Shown: piece after piece, positions 1 through 5,109 of the stretch | How positions within the stretch are numbered: position 1 is the stretch's first letter | Layout: each line of letters opens with the position of its first letter | From: an uncultured Pyrinomonas sp. | GTDB lineage: Bacteria > Acidobacteriota > Blastocatellia > Pyrinomonadales > Pyrinomonadaceae | Direction: 5' to 3' | NCBI GenBank assembly: GCA_937135995.1 | Contig: CAKZOF010000373.1 | Location: 1-5,109 of the forward strand | Length of the DNA: 5,109 nucleotides | Made by a program: the position numbers and the translations under genes | The notes under the pieces: generated by a model | Seen by the model: only the letters and a program-made list of their open reading frames with translations | Told to the model about the DNA's origin: nothing | Databases searched by the model: none

Positions 1-480
1 GCCGAGCTTGCGCAGCGACTCCCAGCGGCCGTCGATGTGCTTGACGACCTCGCACTGGCCGGCGACCAGGATGTAGGCCGCGGCGCCGACTTCGTTCTCG
101 CGGATGATCCGCTCATTCATCGGCGCGACCGATTCACCTTCGCCGGTGATCTCGGTCGTTACGCCTTGCATCACCTTGCTCATCGCGCGCGGGTCGATCA
201 GCAAGAAGATCTCCGACTGGCCCAGCATGTCGATGAACCCAGGCGCCACGACCAGCCCGCGCGCCTCGATCACGCGACGCGCCCTCGCTTTGTCGAGACG
301 CCCGATGCGCGCGATGCGATCGCCCTTGATGGCGACATCGGCGATGAACGATGGGCGCCCCGTGCCATCGACGATGCGCCCATTGCGGATGATGATGTCG
401 TACTCGGTTCGCGTCTGACTCGCCACGTGGCCGAGCGCAAGCGAAAAGAGCAGCCCCAGCGCAACGAACAATTGTTTCAT
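1..480 (-). CDS. Exported amidohydrolase, N-acyl-D-amino-acid deacylase type, N-terminal part (cut by window edge)
   Basis: The reading frame starts at the ATG complementary to 478-480 and stays open for 160 codons to the left edge, so the C-terminal part, probably most of the enzyme, is missing. Residues 1-21 are a Sec signal peptide (MKQLF start, hydrophobic core, likely cut after VAS), so the product is periplasmic or secreted. The mature start has the typical amidohydrolase lead-in: YDIIIRNGRIVDGTG at 27-41, DVAIKGDRIARIG at 48-60 and APGFID at 79-84. A QGVTTEITGEG stretch follows at 105-115. Family members hydrolyse amide bonds, classically of N-acyl-D-amino acids, with one or two metal ions. 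Here the HxH metal motif expected just after PGFID is replaced (PGFIDMLGQSE), and the metal-binding cysteine region of D-aminoacylases reads GEGES. The substrate therefore cannot be assigned. The gene is divergent from the TonB receptor. Family placement is firm; exact activity is unknown. Confidence 0.88.
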   Translation of the reverse strand, partial: MKQLFVALGLLFSLALGHVASQTRTEYDIIIRNGRIVDGTGRPSFIADVAIKGDRIARIGRLDKARARRVIEARGLVVAPGFIDMLGQSEIFLLIDPRAMSKVMQGVTTEITGEGESVAPMNERIIRENEVGAAAYILVAGQCEVVKHIDGRWESLRKLG

Positions 481-522
481 CGCAGGCCCCCCGTGCGGCA
501 AAGAAATAAGACGCCGTTCGAG

Positions 523-552
523 GTTTTACTACTCTCTAGCGGACGAGGTCAA
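523..552 (-). promoter_or_regulatory. Putative sigma70-type promoter for the amidohydrolase gene
   Basis: Read on the minus strand, TTGACC (complement of 547-552) matches the -35 consensus in five of six positions. TAAAAC (complement of 523-528) matches the -10 consensus in four of six, with 18 bases between them. Transcription would begin near 516, giving a leader of roughly 36 bases before the ATG at 480. Only a G run lies upstream of that ATG, with no canonical AGGAG. The call rests on sequence match and position only. Confidence 0.4.
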
Positions 553-785
553 AGAGCGAGCGACCGATGCGTCTTGACCGAATCGCGGAGCGGGTTGGCG
601 GCGTCGCCTTCGATTCCAGCGCCCTGCTTGTTTGCGGCGCGTAACGGAGATTTAGCGAGCAGCGAGTTGAAGAGAGCTGGTCAAGTGTGGTTTGATTCTG
701 CCGCAACAAAGCTGCCTCTTGAATCGAACGGATGCAGAGGGCTACAGCAGTCCGAAATCCGAAAAGTCATTCACAGCGAAAAATT

Positions 786-794
786 GGAGGAGGG
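786..794 (+). promoter_or_regulatory. Ribosome binding site fixing the TonB receptor start
   Basis: The purine-rich GGAGGAGGG contains a full GGAGG core ending at 790, nine bases before the ATG at 800. It decides the start: the in-frame ATG at 692 has no such site and would put 36 hydrophilic residues before the signal peptide. Confidence 0.85.
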
Positions 795-799
795 AGAAG

Positions 800-3799
800 A
801 TGAACGTGTTTATAGGCGTGCGTCGAGCGTGCGCGTGCCTCGTCTGGCTTTTTTCACTCTGTGTCGTCAGCGCCGCGCAATCGCAGGCGACCACTGGCAA
901 CATCGAAGGGAGAGTGGTGGACCAGCAGGGGGCCGTCGTCGTCGGCGCGACCGTGACGGCGACCAACCAGCAGACCGGTTTGACGAGGAGCGTCACGACC
1001 GACGAGAACGGCGAGTACAGGTTGATTCTTCTGCCACCCGGTTCCTACACGGTGCGCGTCGAACGAAGCGGGTTCGCGCCGGCCGAAGCGCGCGATGTGG
1101 TGGTGACCGTCGGGGGCAAGGCGACGTTGGATTGGCGGCTTTCGCCCGGCGGCGTGGTTGGCGAACTGATCGTCACGGGCGAGGCTCCGTTGGTGGAGAC
1201 CACGCGCACTTCGGTCTCTTCGGTCGTCAACTTGCGCGCCATCGAAAACCTGCCTGTGAGTGGGCGTAACTATCTGGATTTTGCGACGCTCACGCCCGGC
1301 GTGATTCGCGATCCGACGCGCACTGGGGACCTTGCCGTCGGCGGACAGAAGGGGACGTTGAACAATCTTCAAGTCGATGGCGTGGATAACAACAACACCT
1401 TCTTCGGGCAGGCGTTCGGCCGCACGGGAGTGCGCCCGCCGTACCAGTTCTCGGAAGAGTCGGTGCAGGAGTTTCAGGTCAACCAGAACGGCTTTTCCGC
1501 CGAGTTCGGGCGCGCCGGCGGAGCCGTCATCAACGTCGTCACGCGCTCCGGAACGAACGAATTTCACGGCGGCGCTTTCGAATATTTCCGCGATGAATCG
1601 TTGAACGCCAATTCGCCGAGCTTGAAAGCGACGCAAGCGCAACGCGGTTTGCCGAACAAGCGCCCACCGTCGCAGATCAATCAATTCGGCGGCAGAATCG
1701 GCGGTCCAATCAGAAAGAATCGCGCCTTTTTCTTCTTCACCTACGATGGGCAGCGAACCAACATCCCGAATCCGGTCGAACCACCGAACTTTTTCAGTCA
1801 ACCGCCCGCGATTCAGGCGTTGTTGTTGCCCAAGCTGAACACCTACAAAGTCAACCGCAACCAAGACGTGTACATGTTGAAGCTAGATTTCGTTCTCAGC
1901 GCGCGCAATCAGCTCTCGTTGCGTTTCAACCGGCAGAACTTCACTGGCGTGAACAACGAGTTCACGGGGCCGCTCGGCACGGAAGAGCATTCCGGCAACA
2001 GCATCGCGCGGACCACGACGCTCTCGGGCACGCTCGCTTCGACGCTGAGCAACAACGTGCTCAACGAATTCCGCTTTCAGGTCGCGCGCGATGCCGAGCC
2101 GGGCACGGCCAACAGCGATCAGCCGGAAGCGCGCATCCAAACGGGCAGCGGCTTTCTTTTCATCGGGCGCAATAACTTCAGTCCGCGCGAGACGACTATT
2201 CGCCGCGCTCAATTCATCGATAACGTCTCCTTTGTCCTCGGGCGGCACAACTTGAAGACGGGCGTGGACGTGAACTTTGATCGCATCTACAACTTCTTCC
2301 CTGGGTTCTTCACCGGGCAATATACGTTCAACTCCTACGCCGATTTCGCCGCCAATCGTCCTTCCGCCTTCAGCCAAAACTTCGCCGGTCCGAACACCTC
2401 TGGTCCGGTGACGCGCCCAAACAGCGCCGACTACGCCGCTTTCGTGCAGGACGATTGGCGCGCCACACCGCGGCTGACGATCAACGCTGGCGTCCGTTAC
2501 GACTACCAGAGCCTCGCGCAGCCGCCGGTGCGCAACCCCGATCCGCAACTTCTCGCCGCCAAGCTGGACACGAGTCGGCGGCCCAAAGACACGAACAACT
2601 TCGCACCGCGCATCGGCTTCGCCTACTCGCCTGATGAAAAGACCGTGGTTCGCGGCGGTTACGGCATCTTTTACGGGCGCACGCCAGCGATCATGGTCTC
2701 CACCGCCCATTCGCAAAACGGCATCAACGTCGTCGGCGTCAACTTGACGAGCAACGCGGCCATCGTCGCCGCCGGATTGACCTACCCGCAGATCTTCAAA
2801 TCACCGCCTCCGCCGGGCACGGGCGCGCCCGTGCGGCCCAATCTCTTCTTGTTCGAAGAGAACTACGTGCAACCTTACGTGCAGCAAGCGCGGCTCGGCA
2901 TCGAACGCGAACTGCTGCCCAACACTAGTCTGTCTGTTACCTACCTGTTCTTCCGAGGCGTGCATCTTTCGCGAACGCGCGACATCAACCTTCTGCCGCC
3001 AGTTGAAACGCCGGGCATTGGCTACGACGGACAATCCTTCAAAGTGCTGCGCTTCCCGGCGACTCGCCCGTTCGCCAACTACACACGCATCAACCTGTTC
3101 GAGAGCAGCGCCGATTCGCGCTACAACGGCTTGGCCGTTCAATTGACGCGCCGCTTCGCGCGCGGGGTGCAATTCATCGCTTCGTACACGCTTGCGAAGG
3201 CAAAAGACAATAAGCCGGACCAGACGGCAGTGGTGCCCGGCAGCGGCGACGATGCCAAGGTGGTCGAAAATCCTTTCAACTTGCGGGCGGAGTGGGGCTC
3301 CGCCGATGTCGATCAACGCCACCGCTTCGTCTTCAGTCCGGTCTTTGATTTCGGGCGCTTCACGCGCACGGAGAACCGTTTCTTGCGCGCCGTGTTGAGC
3401 GACTACGTCCTTTCGGGCATCGTTCAGTTGCAGTCAGGGTTCCCGTACTCGGCCAGCATCGGTGGCGACCCGAACCGCGATGGCAATCAGTTGAACGACC
3501 GCGTACCGACGACGCGGCGCAACCAGTTCTACACGCCAGCGACCTATCAGTTCGATCTGCGTCTTGCGCGCCGCATACGCGTCGGCGAAAAGGCGCGCTT
3601 GAGCTTGATCGTCGAAGGGTTCAATATCTTCAATCGCGCCAACGTCGCCACCGTCAACTCGACCTTCTACCGTGGTTTCACGGTCGATAGCGCTGGCACA
3701 TTGCAGTTCAGCGCGCCGCCTGCTTCCGCCGCGTTTGGCACGCCGCGAACTTTCTTGACGCCGCGCGAGTTGCAACTGGCCATCAAATTCGACTTCTGA
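800..3799 (+). CDS. TonB-dependent outer-membrane receptor, Oar-like, with carboxypeptidase-regulatory-like domain
   Basis: This is a complete 999-residue outer-membrane protein. TonB-dependent receptors import large or scarce substrates across the outer membrane using TonB-ExbBD energy; the substrate here is unknown. Residues 1-26 are a signal peptide (RR at 8-9, hydrophobic 11-23, likely cut after SAA). Residues about 32-115 form a carboxypeptidase-regulatory-like beta domain (GNIEGRVVDQQG, DENGEYRLILLPPGSYTV). The plug spans about 122-255, with LPVSGRNYLDFATLTPGV at 151-168, VDGVDNNNT at 192-200, and EFGRAGGAVINVVTRSGTNEFHG ending near 257. The rest is beta barrel, with family hallmarks such as GGRIGGPI at 297-304, NNFAPRIGFAY near 600 and a GGYGIFYGR run near 620. 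The chain ends in KFDF with a terminal Phe, the usual outer-membrane insertion signal. No clear TonB box is visible. Length and domain order are typical of acidobacterial paralogues. No frameshift is seen. A hairpin follows the stop closely. Confidence 0.95.
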   Translation: MNVFIGVRRACACLVWLFSLCVVSAAQSQATTGNIEGRVVDQQGAVVVGATVTATNQQTGLTRSVTTDENGEYRLILLPPGSYTVRVERSGFAPAEARDVVVTVGGKATLDWRLSPGGVVGELIVTGEAPLVETTRTSVSSVVNLRAIENLPVSGRNYLDFATLTPGVIRDPTRTGDLAVGGQKGTLNNLQVDGVDNNNTFFGQAFGRTGVRPPYQFSEESVQEFQVNQNGFSAEFGRAGGAVINVVTRSGTNEFHGGAFEYFRDESLNANSPSLKATQAQRGLPNKRPPSQINQFGGRIGGPIRKNRAFFFFTYDGQRTNIPNPVEPPNFFSQPPAIQALLLPKLNTYKVNRNQDVYMLKLDFVLSARNQLSLRFNRQNFTGVNNEFTGPLGTEEHSGNSIARTTTLSGTLASTLSNNVLNEFRFQVARDAEPGTANSDQPEARIQTGSGFLFIGRNNFSPRETTIRRAQFIDNVSFVLGRHNLKTGVDVNFDRIYNFFPGFFTGQYTFNSYADFAANRPSAFSQNFAGPNTSGPVTRPNSADYAAFVQDDWRATPRLTINAGVRYDYQSLAQPPVRNPDPQLLAAKLDTSRRPKDTNNFAPRIGFAYSPDEKTVVRGGYGIFYGRTPAIMVSTAHSQNGINVVGVNLTSNAAIVAAGLTYPQIFKSPPPPGTGAPVRPNLFLFEENYVQPYVQQARLGIERELLPNTSLSVTYLFFRGVHLSRTRDINLLPPVETPGIGYDGQSFKVLRFPATRPFANYTRINLFESSADSRYNGLAVQLTRRFARGVQFIASYTLAKAKDNKPDQTAVVPGSGDDAKVVENPFNLRAEWGSADVDQRHRFVFSPVFDFGRFTRTENRFLRAVLSDYVLSGIVQLQSGFPYSASIGGDPNRDGNQLNDRVPTTRRNQFYTPATYQFDLRLARRIRVGEKARLSLIVEGFNIFNRANVATVNSTFYRGFTVDSAGTLQFSAPPASAAFGTPRTFLTPRELQLAIKFDF

Positions 3800-3815
3800 C
3801 GCTTCGTCGGAAAAC

Positions 3816-3856
3816 TCGCCGGAGACATCCCTGCGCGATGGGGATGGCTCCGGCGA
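3816..3856 (+). terminator. Strong two-part hairpin after the TonB receptor gene
   Basis: Bases 3816-3824 pair perfectly with 3848-3856 (nine pairs, GC rich). After one A/G mismatch, 3826-3831 pair perfectly with 3841-3846 (six pairs), leaving a nine-base loop. It begins 17 bases after the receptor stop, the right place for a transcript end. No T run follows on the plus strand, so it is not a textbook intrinsic terminator. On the minus strand a short GTTTT follows. It could also be an mRNA-stabilising 3' structure. Confidence 0.6.
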
Positions 3857-3870
3857 TGCAGTTGACGGTC

Positions 3871-3903
3871 TCTCCGCGCACGCTTACAGATCGGCGACCT
3901 CGA
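3871..3903 (+). repeat. Imperfect direct repeat, copy 1
   Basis: The copy begins TCTCCGCGC, then has a six-base insert ACGCTT relative to copy 2, then an 18-base segment from ACAGATCGG to CTCGA. That segment differs from copy 2 (4002-4028) at two positions, both transitions. The copies start 131 bases apart. The origin is unknown; it may be a small intergenic repeat or a relic of local duplication. Confidence 0.45.
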
Positions 3904-4001
3904 AAATTTCGCCACTTCCGGCCTGTGCAGTACGCAAGCAGCGTTTCTTCAAGCACGCACACGCATCAGCGGAATGGGGGCGGATGCGCCTGCTGTTAGA
4001 T

Positions 4002-4028
4002 TCTCCGCGCACAGACCGGCGACTTCGA
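4002..4028 (+). repeat. Imperfect direct repeat, copy 2
   Basis: TCTCCGCGC is followed directly by an 18-base segment from ACAGACCGG to TTCGA, matching copy 1 (3871-3903) at 16 of 18 positions after the shared 9-base start. The last five bases also form the left arm of the hairpin that pairs 4024-4030 with 4040-4046. Confidence 0.45.
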
Positions 4029-4105
4029 CGACTGCGGCGCGTCGAAAGGCGAAGCGAGAGGAGCAATGGTTCCGGCAATAAGCCGCCCACCCAGCGCGTC
4101 GCGCG

Positions 4106-4134
4106 TTGGTGGCGGCGGGCGTCGCTGTTATACT
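4106..4134 (+). promoter_or_regulatory. Sigma70-like promoter for the small membrane protein gene and murE
   Basis: TTGGTG at 4106-4111 keeps the TTG core of the -35 box. TATACT at 4129-4134 matches the -10 box in five of six positions. The spacing is exactly 17 bases. Transcription would start near 4141, giving a leader of about 34 bases to the ATG at 4175. It is the best promoter match in the window and lies just ahead of a good ribosome binding site. Confidence 0.6.
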
Positions 4135-4163
4135 CTTGGCTCTTCGCAGAGAGAAAACTGATC

Positions 4164-4170
4164 GAGGAGA
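4164..4170 (+). promoter_or_regulatory. Ribosome binding site of the small membrane protein gene
   Basis: GAGGAGA is placed five to seven bases before the ATG at 4175. It supports translation of this short frame and picks 4175 over the in-frame ATG at 4106, which falls inside the promoter. Confidence 0.75.
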
Positions 4171-4174
4171 GAGC

Positions 4175-4336
4175 ATGACCGATACGCCGCCGCCCTACTT
4201 CCCGCAAAACCCGTTGTCGCCGCCTGATCCCGAACGGTACCGAAAATTCAAGCTTGCGGTCGCGGGCTGCGTCACGTTGATCGTGTTGTTCATGGTCGGC
4301 TTGATCGGTGGCTTGATCTACCTGATCAGAAGTTGA
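4175..4336 (+). CDS. Small single-pass membrane protein of unknown function, upstream of murE
   Basis: This is a 53-residue protein that I do not recognise. Residues 1-20 are hydrophilic and proline rich (six or more prolines, PPPYFPQNPLSPPDP). A basic patch RYRKFK follows at 21-26, then a single membrane helix at about 27-50 rich in Leu, Val, Ile and Gly (VTLIVLFMVGLIGGLIYLI), ending in RS. The positive charges before the helix suggest the N-terminus stays in the cytoplasm. VAGC at 29-32 resembles a lipobox, but the hydrophobic stretch before it is far too short, so a lipoprotein is unlikely. It has a good ribosome binding site and its own promoter. murE begins 42 bases after its stop, suggesting one transcript. 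A part in cell-wall synthesis is a guess from that neighbour alone. The good signals and the composition argue that it is a real gene. Confidence 0.7.
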   Translation: MTDTPPPYFPQNPLSPPDPERYRKFKLAVAGCVTLIVLFMVGLIGGLIYLIRS

Positions 4337-4378
4337 AACCGGTGCGCGAGGTCTGCGCCGCCTTGACGCGATGATCCC

Positions 4379-5109
4379 ATGAACGATGGACCGGAAAGAG
4401 CATCTACGACGCTCGGCCAAATAGCGCGCGTCGTAGATGGCGAACTTTGCGGCGACCCGAACGTCGTCGTGTATGACGTCACGCACGACTCGCGCGCGGT
4501 CGTTGATCGAAGTTTGTTCGTCGCGATCCGCGGCAAACAAGCGGACGGCAACGCCTTCGTGGCCGAAGCCGTGGCGCGCGGCGCTTGCGCCGTGGCCTCC
4601 GAGCGTGTGCGTCCCGATGGGTGCGAGATCCCTTGGATCCGTGTGGTGGACGCGCGCGTCGCGCTCGCAAGGGCCGCGGCGACCGTGCATCACTATCCGT
4701 CGCGCGAGCTGAAACTCGTCGGCATCACCGGAACCAACGGCAAGACGACGACCACCTATTTGGTTGCCAGCATCGCCGAAGCGGCGGGCGACCCGTGCGC
4801 CATGCTGAGCACGGTTGAATATCGCATCGGCGCGGAGCGCATCGCCGCAGAGCGCACGACGCTCGAAGCAAGCGATACGCAGCGTTATTTGCGGCGCGCC
4901 GTGGAACGCGGCTGCCGCGCCGCCGTGATGGAGTGCTCTTCCATCGCCATCGAGCTGCATCGATGCGACGAACTGGAGTTTGCCGTTGCGGTCTTCACCA
5001 ACCTTTCGCGCGATCATCTCGATTTTCATGGGACGATGGAGAGCTACTGGGCCGCCAAGCGACGCCTGTTCGAGGGCTTGTCCGGTGGGCCACCGCGCGC
5101 CGCGGTCGT
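4379..5109 (+). CDS. murE: MurE, UDP-N-acetylmuramoyl-tripeptide synthetase, N-terminal half (cut by window edge)
   Basis: MurE is a cytoplasmic ligase that adds the third amino acid of the peptidoglycan stem to UDP-MurNAc-L-Ala-D-Glu, using ATP. The frame is open from 4379 to the right edge: 243 codons of the usual ~490-500. Domain 1 (about 10-105) contains LGQIARVVDGELCGD and DSRAVVDRSLFVAIRGKQADG at 37-57. The ATPase domain opens with the P-loop GITGTNGKTTTT (115-126; K122). Later come RTTLEA (159-164), MECSSIAIELHR (184-195), and FTNLSRDHLDFHGTMESYWAAK (206-227), whose K227 aligns with the carbamylated lysine of known MurE. The ATG at 4379 is the only start that keeps domain 1 whole, although no clear Shine-Dalgarno precedes it; the frame is closed by a TGA at 4364-4366. 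The residues choosing the third amino acid (the DNPR region in DAP enzymes) lie beyond the window, so meso-DAP, Lys or Orn cannot be told apart. Confidence 0.93.
   Translation, partial: MNDGPERASTTLGQIARVVDGELCGDPNVVVYDVTHDSRAVVDRSLFVAIRGKQADGNAFVAEAVARGACAVASERVRPDGCEIPWIRVVDARVALARAAATVHHYPSRELKLVGITGTNGKTTTTYLVASIAEAAGDPCAMLSTVEYRIGAERIAAERTTLEASDTQRYLRRAVERGCRAAVMECSSIAIELHRCDELEFAVAVFTNLSRDHLDFHGTMESYWAAKRRLFEGLSGGPPRAAV

Larger units (their letters stand above)
481..799. other. Divergent intergenic region between the amidohydrolase and TonB receptor genes
   Basis: This 319-base stretch separates two divergent genes. It holds the putative minus-strand promoter (523-552) and the receptor's ribosome binding site (786-794). 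I found no convincing plus-strand promoter: the best -35-like words, TTGACC at 574-579 and TTGTTT at 628-633, lack a good -10 partner. The receptor frame is open further upstream to an ATG at 692, but those 36 codons precede the signal peptide and have no Shine-Dalgarno. I treat them as 5' leader rather than coding. Confidence 0.6.
3800..4174. other. Intergenic region between the TonB receptor and the small membrane protein gene
   Basis: This is 375 bases without a credible gene. In order it holds the post-receptor hairpin (3816-3856), the first copy of an imperfect repeat (3871-3903), a weaker hairpin pairing 3962-3967 with 3983-3988, the second repeat copy (4002-4028), a hairpin pairing 4024-4030 with 4040-4046, and a promoter (4106-4134). 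Reading frames through it on both strands are short or arginine rich, resemble no family I know, and look like chance openings in GC-rich DNA. Confidence 0.6.

Noticed and set aside
692..799. Upstream in-frame ATG for the receptor
   Set aside because: It would add 36 hydrophilic residues before a normal signal peptide and has no Shine-Dalgarno, while the ATG at 800 has GGAGGAGGG.
37..1269. Long plus-strand open frame (410 codons) opposite the amidohydrolase and overlapping the receptor start
   Set aside because: It is rich in Arg, Asp and Ala with no recognisable domain, runs antisense to a clear amidohydrolase and out of frame with a clear receptor. It is a GC-rich shadow.
4066..4161. Possible 31-residue leader peptide frame preceded by AGGAG at 4059-4063
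   Set aside because: The Shine-Dalgarno is only two bases from the ATG. The frame spans the putative promoter and resembles no known attenuator peptide.
4259..4270. Lipobox-like VAGC in the small membrane protein
   Set aside because: Only about five hydrophobic residues precede the Cys, and the hydrophobic run continues well past it, as in a membrane anchor rather than a lipoprotein signal.
3884..5029. Long minus-strand open frame (381 codons) across the intergenic region and murE
   Set aside because: It is antisense to an unmistakable MurE, has no domain and an Arg/His-rich composition. It is a shadow frame.
1..5109. Search for CRISPR arrays, tRNA or rRNA genes, insertion sequences and phage genes
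   Set aside because: No regularly spaced repeats, cloverleaf-like sequences, transposase motifs or terminal inverted repeats were seen. The large majority of the window is ordinary coding DNA.

Overview
The window reads as ordinary chromosomal DNA, about 60% GC by eye, from a Gram-negative (diderm) bacterium, most likely an acidobacterium (Acidobacteriota, perhaps class Blastocatellia). The strongest clue is a ~1000-residue TonB-dependent receptor of the Oar-like type: a carboxypeptidase-regulatory-like domain, then a plug, then a large barrel. This type is greatly expanded in Acidobacteriota. The unusual secreted amidohydrolase subtype fits the same group. The lineage is inferred from protein style, not from a marker gene.

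Layout: (1) 1-480, minus strand: the N-terminal 160 residues of an exported amidohydrolase of the N-acyl-D-amino-acid deacylase type, running off the left edge. (2) 481-799: a divergent intergenic region with a plausible minus-strand promoter and a strong Shine-Dalgarno for the next gene. (3) 800-3799, plus strand: a complete 999-residue TonB-dependent outer-membrane receptor. (4) 3800-4174: an intergenic region with a strong two-part hairpin just after the receptor stop, a pair of imperfect direct repeats, and a sigma70-like promoter. (5) 4175-4336, plus: a 53-residue single-pass membrane protein of unknown function. (6) 4379 to the right edge, plus: the N-terminal half of MurE, the UDP-MurNAc-tripeptide synthetase of peptidoglycan synthesis.

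Functionally there are two units. The left unit is a divergent pair, a periplasmic amidohydrolase and an outer-membrane receptor; a role in taking up and breaking down a peptide-like or N-acylated substrate is possible but is inference only. The right unit looks like the start of a cell-wall operon (small membrane protein, then murE) with its own promoter. No mobile element, CRISPR array, tRNA, rRNA or clear novel system is visible. The points most worth checking are the loss of the usual metal-binding residues in the amidohydrolase, non-consensus residues in conserved MurE motifs, and the small membrane protein where ftsI would usually precede murE.
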